A model generated the notes under the pieces. That model did not search any database. It was not told where the DNA came from and was given only the letters and a program-made list of their open reading frames with translations. Source: Candidatus Bacteroides merdigallinarum (GTDB lineage: Bacteria > Bacteroidota > Bacteroidia > Bacteroidales > Bacteroidaceae). Taken from it: DNA of 64,000 nt. The DNA lies in the NCBI GenBank assembly GCA_019116285.1, contig DXBX01000026.1:62001-126000 (forward strand), read 5' to 3'. Position numbers and translations under genes: made by a program. How positions within the stretch are numbered: position 1 is the first letter of the stretch; every line of letters starts with the position of its first letter. Positions 53,525-62,521 of the stretch are shown piece by piece.

Positions 53525-54562
53525 TTATAGACTATTTTCAATTTCTTCTATGGTGGGTAACTGGCTTTGTAGTTCTGTAGGGATTAACTTTGTCAGCTCG
53601 TAAGATGAAATGCCAATGGGTTGACTGGTACTTTCTAATGCGTATTGTGCAATTACGTCATTTTTTGTTTTGCAGATGAGTAGTCCTACGGTAGGATTGT
53701 CTTCTTTTCTCTTTTTCAGATGATTTACCGCACTGACATATAGACCTAATTGCCCTAAATATTCTCCTTTGAACTTAGAGGTCTTCAATTCTACCACTAT
53801 GTAACAGCGCAGTTCAAGATGGTAGAACAATAGGTCGGCAAAAAGAGTTTCATCTCCCACTTCAAGAGGAATCTGGCGTCCAATATAGGCAAAACCTTGT
53901 CCCAATTCAAGTAGGAAACGTGTGATGTTTGTTGTGAGTGCGTTTTCCAATTCTTGTTCGCGAAAGTCTTCCGTTAGTGTAAGGAAGTCAAAGTTATATG
54001 GATCCTTCAAGGTTTGTTGCGCTAATTCACTTTGAGGCTGTGGTAATAGACGTGTGAAATTGTTAAGAGCCTTTCCTTGACGTTCATAGAGGTCGGTATC
54101 TAAAAAATTAAGCAACATAGATCGGCTCCATCCATTTTCCAATGTTTTTTGTAGAAAGAACATGGCTTTATCGGGATCTTTGCATCGTGAAATGATGTAA
54201 AGGTGATGTCCCCATGGTACAGAGAAGAATGCTTCGCCTAATTTGGCAACAACTTGTTGCCAAATTGCTTCTTTGTAGTAGAGGTTGAACCATTGGCGAA
54301 TATATCGGAGATTGCGATAGGAAAATCCTTTCATATCTGGAAATTCCATCAGCAATTCATGGCTCATTTCTTTCAGCCATCCATTTCCCCATTGGGCTTG
54401 TCCTTGTTTGGATGCAATTTCTTTGCCCAAATGCCAATAAAGGTGCAATAACTCCGAATTGACTCTAACGGCAGCTTTGAGTTGCGCCTGTCTGATGTCT
54501 TTCTTCAATGAAGAAATCCAAGTAAGGAAGTTGTCATCTATCTGAAATCCTTTCTGTGCCAT
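53525..54562 (-). CDS. DUF1016 (YhcG-type) PD-(D/E)xK nuclease
   Basis: 345 residues. N-terminal DUF1016_N helical region (LTWISSLKKDIRQAQLKAAV) and C-terminal nuclease domain with the acidic motif LFADLLFYH and ELKTSKFKGEYLGQLG, a PD-(D/E)xK arrangement. Such proteins occur with restriction-modification or alone. It is AT-rich between two GC-rich genes, so it was probably acquired by transfer. Confidence 0.87.
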   Translation of the reverse strand: MAQKGFQIDDNFLTWISSLKKDIRQAQLKAAVRVNSELLHLYWHLGKEIASKQGQAQWGNGWLKEMSHELLMEFPDMKGFSYRNLRYIRQWFNLYYKEAIWQQVVAKLGEAFFSVPWGHHLYIISRCKDPDKAMFFLQKTLENGWSRSMLLNFLDTDLYERQGKALNNFTRLLPQPQSELAQQTLKDPYNFDFLTLTEDFREQELENALTTNITRFLLELGQGFAYIGRQIPLEVGDETLFADLLFYHLELRCYIVVELKTSKFKGEYLGQLGLYVSAVNHLKKRKEDNPTVGLLICKTKNDVIAQYALESTSQPIGISSYELTKLIPTELQSQLPTIEEIENSL

Positions 54563-54573
54563 ATCTATACCAT

Positions 54574-55437
54574 TTAGATGATTGTCAGATTGGGTTTCGC
54601 CACGCGCACCAGCGTCCAGCGCCGGTCCGACCGCTGGTGGACGAACGTCAGGCCCAGCCTTTCTGCCTCGGCGCGGATCAGGGGGACGTCCTCTTCGTAG
54701 AATCCGCTCATCAGCAGCGTCGCGCCCGGCGCCATCCGTGCCACGTAGTGCCGCATGTCGCTGAGGAGGATGTTGCGGTTGATATTGGCCAGGATGACGT
54801 CATACGGCCCCATTTCCGCCAGGGTCGAGGCGTCGCCCTGCCGTACCGTGATGCGGTCCATGCCGTTCAGGGCGATGTTTTCCTGCGAATTGTTGACGCA
54901 CCACTCGTCGATGTCCACGGCGTCCACGGCGTCCGCGCCGCGCATTCGGGCCAGGATGGCGAGGATGGATGTGCCGCAGCCCATGTCCAGCACGCGGCGG
55001 CCCGCCAGGTCCATGTCCAGCAGCTCGGCCATGACCAGCCCTGTGGTCTCGTGATGCCCCGTGCCGAAGGCCATGCGGGGGTTGATGACGATGTCGTACT
55101 CGGCCGTCGGCACGTCGCGGTGGAACGTGCTGTGGACGACGCACCGCCCTGCGATGACGATGGGCCGGAAGAAGTTCCGCTCCCACTCCTCGTTCCAGTT
55201 GCGGTCTTCGGCCTCCTGCCAGGTGTAGGACAGGCGGGTGTCCGGCAGGGGGAAGGCGTCGAGCGCGGCGCGGAGGGCGGTCTCGTCGTAGGTGTTCGCG
55301 CGGATGTAGGCGTCCAGCAGGCCGTCTTCCTGTTCCTGGAAGCTCTCGAAGCCGGCGTCGGCCAGCACGGCGCACAGCAGGTCCGTGGCGGTCTGCGAGC
55401 GCGGGGTGGGGATGAAGGTGAATTGCAAGTACTTCAT
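54574..55437 (-). CDS. prmA: Ribosomal protein L11 methyltransferase
   Basis: 287 residues. SAM motif VLDMGCGTSILAIL and the NINRNIL motif (post-II N-P-like), with the substrate domain at the N-terminus. Full length for PrmA. It methylates lysines of L11. Confidence 0.9.
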   Translation of the reverse strand: MKYLQFTFIPTPRSQTATDLLCAVLADAGFESFQEQEDGLLDAYIRANTYDETALRAALDAFPLPDTRLSYTWQEAEDRNWNEEWERNFFRPIVIAGRCVVHSTFHRDVPTAEYDIVINPRMAFGTGHHETTGLVMAELLDMDLAGRRVLDMGCGTSILAILARMRGADAVDAVDIDEWCVNNSQENIALNGMDRITVRQGDASTLAEMGPYDVILANINRNILLSDMRHYVARMAPGATLLMSGFYEEDVPLIRAEAERLGLTFVHQRSDRRWTLVRVAKPNLTII

Positions 55438-55526
55438 AACTGTCTGATTCTCGTTGTTTATATGAATTTCTGCGATAGTTTGTTAAATAACGGACGCCCC
55501 TTGTGCGGGGTGAACATTATTATGTG

Positions 55527-55534
55527 TACCTTTG
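55527..55534 (+). promoter_or_regulatory. -7 promoter box for the repetitive secreted protein gene
   Basis: TACCTTTG, 52 bases before the ATG at 55587. Confidence 0.5.
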
Positions 55535-55586
55535 TTCAAGCTCCTGCAAAGGTAGCCATTTGTTTAATCACTAAAGACAGAAGGAT

Positions 55587-56852
55587 ATGAAAAAGATTGT
55601 TTTTTTATCGCTTGTGGCCTTGTGCCTCCCGTGGGGACTGTTGGCGCAGGGCGTGGTGGACGACCTTTATTACGTGCCTTCCAAGAAAAATCAGGTCAGG
55701 GAACAGAAAAATACCCGCGAGACCGTCGTCGTGACCGATGCGGACCAGGTGGTGGTGAAGTCCCGTTCGCCGCAGACCGTCCGCGCCACGGCCGGGGGAA
55801 CCACCGTCGTCGTCCGCGACACGGACGGGCGGACGATGGACGTGGATGCCTACAATCGCCGCTACGATTCGTCGGACTATGACTTCACGGCGCAGAACGA
55901 CACCCTCTACATCGACCGTCAGGAGGACGACGGGCTGGAGGGCGAGTGGGTCGGCGGCTTCGATGGCTCGGCGGATGACTACGAGTATGCCACGCGCATC
56001 ATCCGCTTCCGCAATCCGCGCTACGCCATCCCCGTCAGCAGTCCGCTCTACTTCGACGTGGTCTACGGGCTGAACACGTGGGATTGGAACGTCTATTATG
56101 ACGGCTTCTACGCCTATGCCTTCCCCACGTTCACCAACCGTTTGTGGTGGGACTGGCGTTTCAACAGCGTCGGCTGGTGGGGTTATCCCTACTACGGCTG
56201 GGGTTGGGGCTGGCATGGCTGGTACGACCCGTGGTATTATGGCGGGTGGGCTTGGCATCATCCGCACTGGCACGGTCCGCATTGGCACGGTCCGTGGCAT
56301 CCGGGACCGGGGCGTTGGGGCACGTATTCGCACCGCCGGCTTTACGGTTCGCGCGGAGCTTCCGTGCCGGGACGTCCGGCTTCCGTCATCAACGGGGGCA
56401 ACTCCTTGCGGGGAAATAGCGTTCGGCGTGGCACGACTTCGGGTACTTCGCGCAGAGTTGTAGGTACTCGCTCGGCCACTTCGCGTCGGAACACTTCGGC
56501 CGGCACGCGGTCTACGGGCATCAACTCTTCCACCCGCCGCGCGGGGACTTATACTCGTCCCACGGGTACTTCGTCGGTGAATCGTACCGGTACCGCCCGC
56601 CGCACAGGCAGAACCTACGGCACGGGCACCTCGACCCGCACGTACAACCGCGGCTCCAGCACCACGCGGCGGCGCACGTACCAATATAACAATGAGGGCA
56701 ACTCCTCGCGTACCCGTTCTTACAGCACGCCGCAGCGGTCCGGCTCTTCCCGTTCCACCTTCTCTACAGGCGGAGGCGGTTCGGTCCGTTCGTCGGGCGG
56801 TATGCGCAGTGGTGGCGGTTCGCGTTCGGGCGGAGGAAGCCGCCGGCGCTGA
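55587..56852 (+). CDS. Secreted low-complexity protein, Trp/Gly/His- then Arg/Ser/Thr/Gly-rich
   Basis: 421 residues. Signal peptide (KKIVFLSLVALCLPWGLLAQ). Residues about 20-145 are a folded-looking acidic part. Residues about 150-245 are aromatic and His/Gly/Trp-rich (YGWGWGWHGWYDPWYYGG; HPHWHGPHWHGPW). Residues about 250-421 are Arg/Ser/Thr/Gly-rich and end in SGGGSRSGGGSRRR. No recognised domain. It may bind metal or surface polymers; inference. Confidence 0.8.
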   Translation: MKKIVFLSLVALCLPWGLLAQGVVDDLYYVPSKKNQVREQKNTRETVVVTDADQVVVKSRSPQTVRATAGGTTVVVRDTDGRTMDVDAYNRRYDSSDYDFTAQNDTLYIDRQEDDGLEGEWVGGFDGSADDYEYATRIIRFRNPRYAIPVSSPLYFDVVYGLNTWDWNVYYDGFYAYAFPTFTNRLWWDWRFNSVGWWGYPYYGWGWGWHGWYDPWYYGGWAWHHPHWHGPHWHGPWHPGPGRWGTYSHRRLYGSRGASVPGRPASVINGGNSLRGNSVRRGTTSGTSRRVVGTRSATSRRNTSAGTRSTGINSSTRRAGTYTRPTGTSSVNRTGTARRTGRTYGTGTSTRTYNRGSSTTRRRTYQYNNEGNSSRTRSYSTPQRSGSSRSTFSTGGGGSVRSSGGMRSGGGSRSGGGSRRR

Positions 56853-56893
56853 CAGACGGCTCTTTCTTATTTCTTTTTTAATGTATAATGATA

Positions 56894-58540
56894 ATGAAGA
56901 CAAGAATCCTGACACTGGCTTGCGCCCTCCTGATGGGAGCCGGCGCGGCCGCACAAACCATATATGATGCCGCAACCATCGCCCAAAAGGACTTGAACGG
57001 CACGGCCCGCTTCGTGGGTATGGGCGGGGCGATGGGCGCCTTGGGCGGGGACATCTCCACCATGGGGACTAATCCTGCCGGTATCGGTATCTACCGCAGC
57101 AATGATGTGATGGCCACGTTCGGCTATTCGCTGGCCAGCACCGAGATAAACAATGCGGGGACAACCCTGTCTGCCGACAAGGCCCGCTGGAACTTCGACA
57201 ACATCGGGGTCGTCATCTCCACCAAAATCGGCAATGTGACTCCCTTGCGCTACGTGAATTTCGGTTTCAACTACCACAAGGCCAAGTCCTTCTATCGCAC
57301 TCGCAGTGCGGCAGGTGACCTGGGCGGCTACACGCAACTGGACGTCATTGCCGCACAGGCCGACGGGCTGACGCCGGATTATTGGGGTAGCGGCAACATA
57401 TTCGACCACAACGATATCGGCTGGCTCTCCGCTCTGGGTTGGGAAGGTTACTTAATTAGTCCCACGCTGACCGACCAACCCACGGACTGGCGCGCCCAGG
57501 ATGATCAGGGCAATCCCCTGTTCTTCGACGGCAATGGCGGGCTGACCTCTTCGCCCATCGGCGCGGACGGACGGCCCAATGCTCCGGCGTATGACGATTA
57601 TGGCTTCTATGGCAATGTGGCAGGAGCGTACCCTTACCTCCGCGAGTTCCGTTCTTACGAACGTGGCGGCGTGGATCAGTATGACCTCAACGTCTCCTTT
57701 AATGTCAATGACCGCGTCTACTTGGGACTGACTGTAGGCATCTACGATGTGGACTATTCCAAGTATTCCCTATACAATGAAGACAGTGAGGGCGAAGGTG
57801 GCAATGGCTATGCGTTGGAGAGCCATAACAATATCAGCGGCTCGGGCGTGGACGTGAAGTTTGGCGTTATTCTGCGCCCGTTCGAGTACTCTCCCTTGCG
57901 TGTCGGCTTGGCAGTCCATACGCCTGTATTCTATAAGTTGACATACAGCACCTCTGCTATTCTTACATCGAACTACACGGACAACATTATAGACACCTAT
58001 AACTATGTGGATGGCGACATGTGGTATGACTTCCGTCTGCAGACACCGTGGGTATTCAATGCCAGCCTGGGTTACACGGTTGGTTCATCCTTGGCTTTAG
58101 GCGCAGAGTACGAATATGCGGACTATTCCGGTATGGATTTCAGTTATCCGGAAGGAGGCTCAATGGATTGGGAGAACAACGAGGCCGGACTTTGCCTGCA
58201 AGGGGTACACACTTTGCGTTTGGGGGCTGAATTTAAGCCCGCTCCGGCCTTCTCGTTGCGTGCCGGGTATAATTTCACTACCTCTGCTTACAAAGAAGAT
58301 GCCTTCAAGGCATTAGCGGTGAATTCTCTGACAACCGATACGGATTTTGCCAATCTTAAGTCTGCCCATACAGTTACGCTGGGGTTGGGATATCACACCG
58401 GTTCCTTCTATGCCGACCTGGCTTATAAGTATGACACCTATAAATCGGATTTCTATCCCTTCATGGCCGAGGGCATCATGCCGATGAAAGAGACGGATAC
58501 CCGTAGTAAGGTTCTCCTGACTTTGGGTTATCGTTTTTGA
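56894..58540 (+). CDS. OmpP1/FadL-family outer membrane protein
   Basis: 548 residues from the ATG at 56894 (an ATG at 56888 is possible). Signal peptide ending AAAQ. The N-terminal plug-like region GTARFVGMGGAMGALGGDISTMGTNPAGIGIY is given as a region, residues about 36-70; it is the FadL hatch signature. Beta-strand pairs continue to a terminal Phe (LTLGYRF). Transport of hydrophobic compounds is likely. Confidence 0.87.
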   Translation: MKTRILTLACALLMGAGAAAQTIYDAATIAQKDLNGTARFVGMGGAMGALGGDISTMGTNPAGIGIYRSNDVMATFGYSLASTEINNAGTTLSADKARWNFDNIGVVISTKIGNVTPLRYVNFGFNYHKAKSFYRTRSAAGDLGGYTQLDVIAAQADGLTPDYWGSGNIFDHNDIGWLSALGWEGYLISPTLTDQPTDWRAQDDQGNPLFFDGNGGLTSSPIGADGRPNAPAYDDYGFYGNVAGAYPYLREFRSYERGGVDQYDLNVSFNVNDRVYLGLTVGIYDVDYSKYSLYNEDSEGEGGNGYALESHNNISGSGVDVKFGVILRPFEYSPLRVGLAVHTPVFYKLTYSTSAILTSNYTDNIIDTYNYVDGDMWYDFRLQTPWVFNASLGYTVGSSLALGAEYEYADYSGMDFSYPEGGSMDWENNEAGLCLQGVHTLRLGAEFKPAPAFSLRAGYNFTTSAYKEDAFKALAVNSLTTDTDFANLKSAHTVTLGLGYHTGSFYADLAYKYDTYKSDFYPFMAEGIMPMKETDTRSKVLLTLGYRF

Positions 58541-58574
58541 AGATTCACCAGTTAATGGTAATTAATGACTAAAA

Positions 58575-58603
58575 AAAGGCTCCTCATCGGAGCCTTTCCT
58601 TTT
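58575..58603 (+). terminator. Terminator after the OmpP1 gene
   Basis: AAAGGCTCC (58575-58583) pairs with GGAGCCTTT (58589-58597), then T-rich. Confidence 0.75.
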
Positions 58604-58621
58604 GTGTAGAAACTAAGGCAT

Positions 58622-58654
58622 AAAAAAGGATGCGCATAGGGACGCATCCTTTTT
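58622..58654 (-). terminator. Terminator after rubrerythrin
   Basis: AAAAAAGGATGCG (58622-58634) pairs with CGCATCCTTTTT; on the minus strand it ends in a T run. Confidence 0.8.
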
Positions 58655-58677
58655 AATAGTCTTTGTAAAGGGCTTGA

Positions 58678-59235
58678 TTACTTCTTGAAGTAGCGGTTGT
58701 ACAAGCCTTCGAAGCCCTTGCCGTGACGAGCCTCGTCCTTGGCCATTTCGTGAACCGTGTCGTGGATGGCATCCAGGTTCAGGGCCTTGGCACGCGTAGC
58801 GATACGCTTCTTGTCTTCGCAAGCGCCACACTCGGCAGCCATGCGTTTCTCCAGGTTGGTCTTCGTATCCCAAACCACATCGCCCAGCAACTCTGCGAAC
58901 TTGGCAGCATGCTCAGCCTCTTCCCAAGCATAACGCTTGTAAGCTTCGGCGATTTCGGGATAACCTTCGCGGTCAGCCTGACGGCTCATGGCCAGGTACA
59001 TGCCGACTTCAGTGCATTCGCCCATGAAGTGGTTGTTCAGGTCTTTGATCATTTCATCGTCGCAACCCTTGGCTACGCCGATAACATGCTCGTCGGCAAA
59101 TACCAGGGGACCATCCGTGGTCTGCTCTTCAACTTCCACGAACTTGCTGGCCGGAGCCTTGCAGAGGGGGCACTTCTCGGGAGCGGCATCACCTTCGTAG
59201 ATGTAACCGCAAACTGTACATCTGAATTTCTTCAT
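58678..59235 (-). CDS. Reverse rubrerythrin (NADH peroxidase type)
   Basis: 185 residues. The rubredoxin domain comes first (CTVCGY and CPLCKAP, two C-x2-C pairs), then a four-helix diiron domain with E-x-x-H motifs ([18 protein letters not shown]). It reduces hydrogen peroxide in anaerobes. It follows the Fur/PerR gene by 37 bp on the same strand and would be under its control. Confidence 0.93.
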   Translation of the reverse strand: MKKFRCTVCGYIYEGDAAPEKCPLCKAPASKFVEVEEQTTDGPLVFADEHVIGVAKGCDDEMIKDLNNHFMGECTEVGMYLAMSRQADREGYPEIAEAYKRYAWEEAEHAAKFAELLGDVVWDTKTNLEKRMAAECGACEDKKRIATRAKALNLDAIHDTVHEMAKDEARHGKGFEGLYNRYFKK

Positions 59236-59272
59236 TTTCTTTTCTCCTTTAATGAATTAGTTAGTTAGTAAA

Positions 59273-59704
59273 TCAGTTATTTATAATATCAAAACGCTTT
59301 TCCTGCATGCAATGTTTACAGATACCCTTATAATAATGGTGTATTTCCTGTATCTGATGCCCGTCCCGTTCCATTTCGCCCGGATGCGAATCGCTTTCCG
59401 TGGGCGTAAGGTCGTATATCCGTCCGCAACACTTACAGAAGAAGTGTGCATGGGGGGGGGTCACGGCATCATAGCATGTGTTCCGTCCGTCTATGGTCAA
59501 GGTCTGTATCGCTCCGTTCTCGCTCAGCAGTCTTAAGGTATTGTACACCGTAGTCTTGGAGAGCGTGGGGATGGAAGGCGAAAGAGCTACATAGATTTCG
59601 TCCACCGTGGGATGCGTGCGATGCGCCATCAGGTATTCCATAATGGCTATCCGCTGCACGGATGGCTTGATGTGGTGGCTTTGCAATCGTTCTATAACAT
59701 CCAT
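59273..59704 (-). CDS. Fur-family metalloregulator, probably PerR-like
   Basis: 143 residues. Winged helix N-terminus (RIAIMEYLMAHRTHPTVDEIY), metal site HAHFFCKCCG with C-x2-C and a second pair CKHCMQEK. Gene order with rubrerythrin suggests a PerR-type peroxide sensor. A C9 run on the coding strand (plus strand G9 at 59452-59460) encodes part of TPPHAH. A -7-like TTACTTTG lies at 59752-59745. Confidence 0.88.
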   Translation of the reverse strand: MDVIERLQSHHIKPSVQRIAIMEYLMAHRTHPTVDEIYVALSPSIPTLSKTTVYNTLRLLSENGAIQTLTIDGRNTCYDAVTPPHAHFFCKCCGRIYDLTPTESDSHPGEMERDGHQIQEIHHYYKGICKHCMQEKRFDIINN

Positions 59705-59856
59705 TGGTTACGGGTTTGTAATCATTACATTTTTAATTCCGTTGCAAAGTAAAGCATTTCCTGCTTAACAACCAAATATTTTGGGGAGAAAAAAAGCGGA
59801 TTGCCTGAATTTATGTGAAAGGCATCCGCTTATCTATTATATTTATTAAGGTGTGG

Positions 59857-61614
59857 CTATTGATGCGCTTGTATATATTGTGCGGGCGTCATTCCACATT
59901 CCTTGAGAAACGCCCGGTAGAAGGTGGCCCGGCTTCTGAAGCCAGCTTCCTCGCCGATGGCCATGATGGAGTAGTGGGGCTTCTCCTTCATCAGCTTCAA
60001 GGCATGCCGCACGCGCAGCCGGTTCAGGTAATCACTGACATTCTCTGCGTGGGCATATTCCCGCAGAAGGTGGGGCAGGTCGTTCTTGTTGACATGGGTG
60101 ATGGCCAGCAAGTCGTCGCGGCCGAAATCGGGCCGGAGGAACAGCTGTTGTTCAGTCAGTAGCTGCTCCATGCGCAGGAAGTGGGTATATTCCGTGGAGT
60201 CCTCCCGGAGGGGAGTGGAGGCTGCATCCGCGTCTTCTGCACCGGTGGCCTTGTCCTCGGCGACGGTTTCCCCGGAGGTGGAGGGGATGTGTGCGAGGGT
60301 CTTGTACAGTTCTTCCCGTTGGGCTTGCAGCTCGTCCAGTTGTTTGACAAGCAGCTTGTTGCGCCGCCTGGATTGCCGCAGGTCCCGTCCGATGATGATC
60401 AGCAGGGCCAGCAGCAGGACGAATGACAGTCCCGATGCGCCCAGCAGGAGGGTGCGCCGTTGCATGTCCGCACGGGTCTGCTCCAATTGCCTTTCTTTCT
60501 CGTTCAGGCGGAAGGCCGTGGCCAGCTCCTGGGCTTGCTCCCTCCGTTCGCGTTGGTGGATGCTGTCCTGCAGGGTCGTGAACCGACGTTGCCAGGCATA
60601 GGCCGCCTGGTATTGGTGCAGTCCCCGGAAAGCCTCTGCCTGTCGGTCCAGCAGAATCAGGTAGTTATAATTGACCGTGTCGTTGCTAAAGTTTCGGGCA
60701 TGCTGGGCAAGGTCTTCTTCATTCAACTTCAGCGCTTCGGAATACCGGTGGGCGGCCAGCAGGTAGGGGATGATTTCGCCCCGGTAGTTGGGTTGCTTGG
60801 AGAAGTCAGTCTCTTGGAAGCGGCGGTAATAGTCGGCCGCTTCTTCTGTCTGTCCGTTGTCTTGCAGTAGAAAGGCCATCTTGGAGTAGACATAGCCGTA
60901 TTGCTGGTCGATGTAGCCGTTGGGCGGGCCGGGCATGCCGCTCATTTTCTTTATCAAGGCCTCGCGTTTGCGTCCGGTCGCTATGGCTTCGTCCGGCCGG
61001 CCGTTGTCCATCAGCAGGGTCATCAGTTGGCCATATGCCGTGGAGAGATGCGCCATGGCCAGTACTCCTTTTTCACTTTCCAGGCACTTCTGTCCCTCTT
61101 GGTAGGCAGCCAAGGCCTGGTCAAAAAGCTGCATCTTGGCATAGATGCCGCCCATGACGTAGTGTATGGAGCCTTCGGTCATCCGGCTGTCCTGTTGCCG
61201 GGCCAGTCCGATGGCCTCTTGACATAGCCGGATGGCTTCCTCGTATTGCAGTTGTGCGTTCAGCGCGTCTATCAGGTCGCGCATTGCTTCCAGCTTCCGT
61301 CGGGGGGATGCCTGCACCGAGTCGTTGGCAAGCGCCCGTCTGGCATATTTCTCCATCAGGTAGTATTCGCCGGCCATCTCGTGGCAGCGTGTGCGGAGTA
61401 TGTCTATCCGGTAGGGCGGTAGGCCCGGTGCGTGTCGTTGTTCTGCCGTGTCCAGCAGTGCCAGTGCGCGGTGGGGGTCGTGGAGCAGAATATCTTGGAT
61501 ACTATCCGGGCATAACAGTTCGTCCGGGATGGGCCGAGCCTGTAGCGGCATTAGGGAGATGAATAGCCATCCCATTATCCGGGATGCGAGGTTGCAGGTA
61601 TGTTTGATGCGCAT
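59857..61614 (-). CDS. TPR-containing transmembrane AraC-family regulator
   Basis: 585 residues. A signal-like N-terminus (IMGWLFISLMPLQAR), TPR repeats through residues about 50-370, one membrane segment (LLLGASGLSFVLLLALLIII, near 386-408), a coiled linker and a C-terminal AraC helix-turn-helix (YLNRLRVRHALKLM; IGEEAGFRSRATFYRAFLKE). It resembles the Bacteroides one-component regulators that sense envelope signals. The ligand is unknown. Confidence 0.88.
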   Translation of the reverse strand: MRIKHTCNLASRIMGWLFISLMPLQARPIPDELLCPDSIQDILLHDPHRALALLDTAEQRHAPGLPPYRIDILRTRCHEMAGEYYLMEKYARRALANDSVQASPRRKLEAMRDLIDALNAQLQYEEAIRLCQEAIGLARQQDSRMTEGSIHYVMGGIYAKMQLFDQALAAYQEGQKCLESEKGVLAMAHLSTAYGQLMTLLMDNGRPDEAIATGRKREALIKKMSGMPGPPNGYIDQQYGYVYSKMAFLLQDNGQTEEAADYYRRFQETDFSKQPNYRGEIIPYLLAAHRYSEALKLNEEDLAQHARNFSNDTVNYNYLILLDRQAEAFRGLHQYQAAYAWQRRFTTLQDSIHQRERREQAQELATAFRLNEKERQLEQTRADMQRRTLLLGASGLSFVLLLALLIIIGRDLRQSRRRNKLLVKQLDELQAQREELYKTLAHIPSTSGETVAEDKATGAEDADAASTPLREDSTEYTHFLRMEQLLTEQQLFLRPDFGRDDLLAITHVNKNDLPHLLREYAHAENVSDYLNRLRVRHALKLMKEKPHYSIMAIGEEAGFRSRATFYRAFLKECGMTPAQYIQAHQ

Positions 61615-61640
61615 GGGCTTTTGTTTGTGTTATTTGCGGG

Positions 61641-61648
61641 CAAAGGTA
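61641..61648 (-). promoter_or_regulatory. -7 promoter box for the TPR-AraC gene
   Basis: TACCTTTG on the minus strand, 27 bases before the ATG. Confidence 0.6.
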
Positions 61649-61730
61649 GTGAAAACTTTGGAAGATAGCCGTTGCCCACAGATAAAGTTGGCTAGGTATC
61701 TACTAAAAACGCCCAATCCCTCTGAAAAAC

Positions 61731-61822
61731 TGTATTTCTAGGCTGGAAATGTGCATTTCTAGGTTGAAAATGTACATTTCTAGGTTGGAAATACACATTT
61801 CCAGGCTGGAAATGAAGAATTC
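61731..61822. repeat. Array of four short imperfect palindromes, 21 bp period
   Basis: ATTTC at 61734, 61755, 61776 and 61797; each unit reads ATTTC(T/C)AGG(C/T)TG(G/A)AAA, a hairpin of ATTTC with GAAAT. A related GAAGAATTCC follows. It fills part of the gene-free 61615-62071, in which only promoters are otherwise seen. Confidence 0.8.
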
Positions 61823-61997
61823 CTGAGCATTCGGTAAGTTTTTCTATGGCTTAGACATCTTTTGTAGAGACGTTGGGAAAAATGTTACGTCTGTATGTGT
61901 GTGTGAATCATCTGTTTTGGATAAAATGAGCTATGCGGTATGACAAATTGAAACTCTGGGATGTCGGGCCGGCTTATCTGTTTTCGGGAGAATTGGT

Positions 61998-62005
61998 TAT
62001 CTTTG
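61998..62005 (+). promoter_or_regulatory. -7 promoter box for the lipoprotein genes at 62072
   Basis: TATCTTTG, 66 bases before the ATG at 62072. Confidence 0.55.
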
Positions 62006-62071
62006 TGCCGGGAAGTCAGACGAGGTTTCTCTTCTCCCTAGTTATTATTCATTAAAAAACAAACGATAGAA

Positions 62072-62467
62072 ATGAAAGAATCAATCAAAGGATGGCGCAC
62101 TTGGTGCGCAGTGCGGCTGTTGGTGGCCGTGGCTCTTATGGGAACTGTATTCATGGCTTGTTCGGATGATGACGAGCCTGTCAATGTGGTATATACAGCA
62201 AGCTTTGAGAGTTTCCACGGATCGGGTGAGAATTTTATGGCCGAATTGGCATTGGTAGAGCAGGCTTATATGAAGGCTTTGAATATCTCCGAGTCTCCTT
62301 TTATGTTGAACGGCATCATGGCGGAATGCGATGCGCTGGTCAAGGCTGCTTGTGAAAGAGCTGAGGCAGAAGTGGAGGCCATGGGACTGATGGACATCTC
62401 TTTCACCTATGTGGTGAAGAACAACAATACAGGACAGCATGTCTATTCCTATACATACGGTAATTGA
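62072..62467 (+). CDS. Small lipoprotein, function unknown
   Basis: 131 residues. Signal with lipobox FMAC; the mature protein starts SDDDEP. It has a helical middle (ALVEQAYMKALNIS; CDALVKAACERAEAEVEAMG) and a beta end (SFTYVVKNNNTGQHVYSY). No family is recognised. First gene of a unit with the next lipoprotein and a beta-barrel gene. Confidence 0.75.
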   Translation: MKESIKGWRTWCAVRLLVAVALMGTVFMACSDDDEPVNVVYTASFESFHGSGENFMAELALVEQAYMKALNISESPFMLNGIMAECDALVKAACERAEAEVEAMGLMDISFTYVVKNNNTGQHVYSYTYGN

Positions 62468-62521
62468 TGCTTTCCTGGCCAAGGATGAAAAGTTGATGTT
62501 TCTATTTATCGGATAAAAGGA

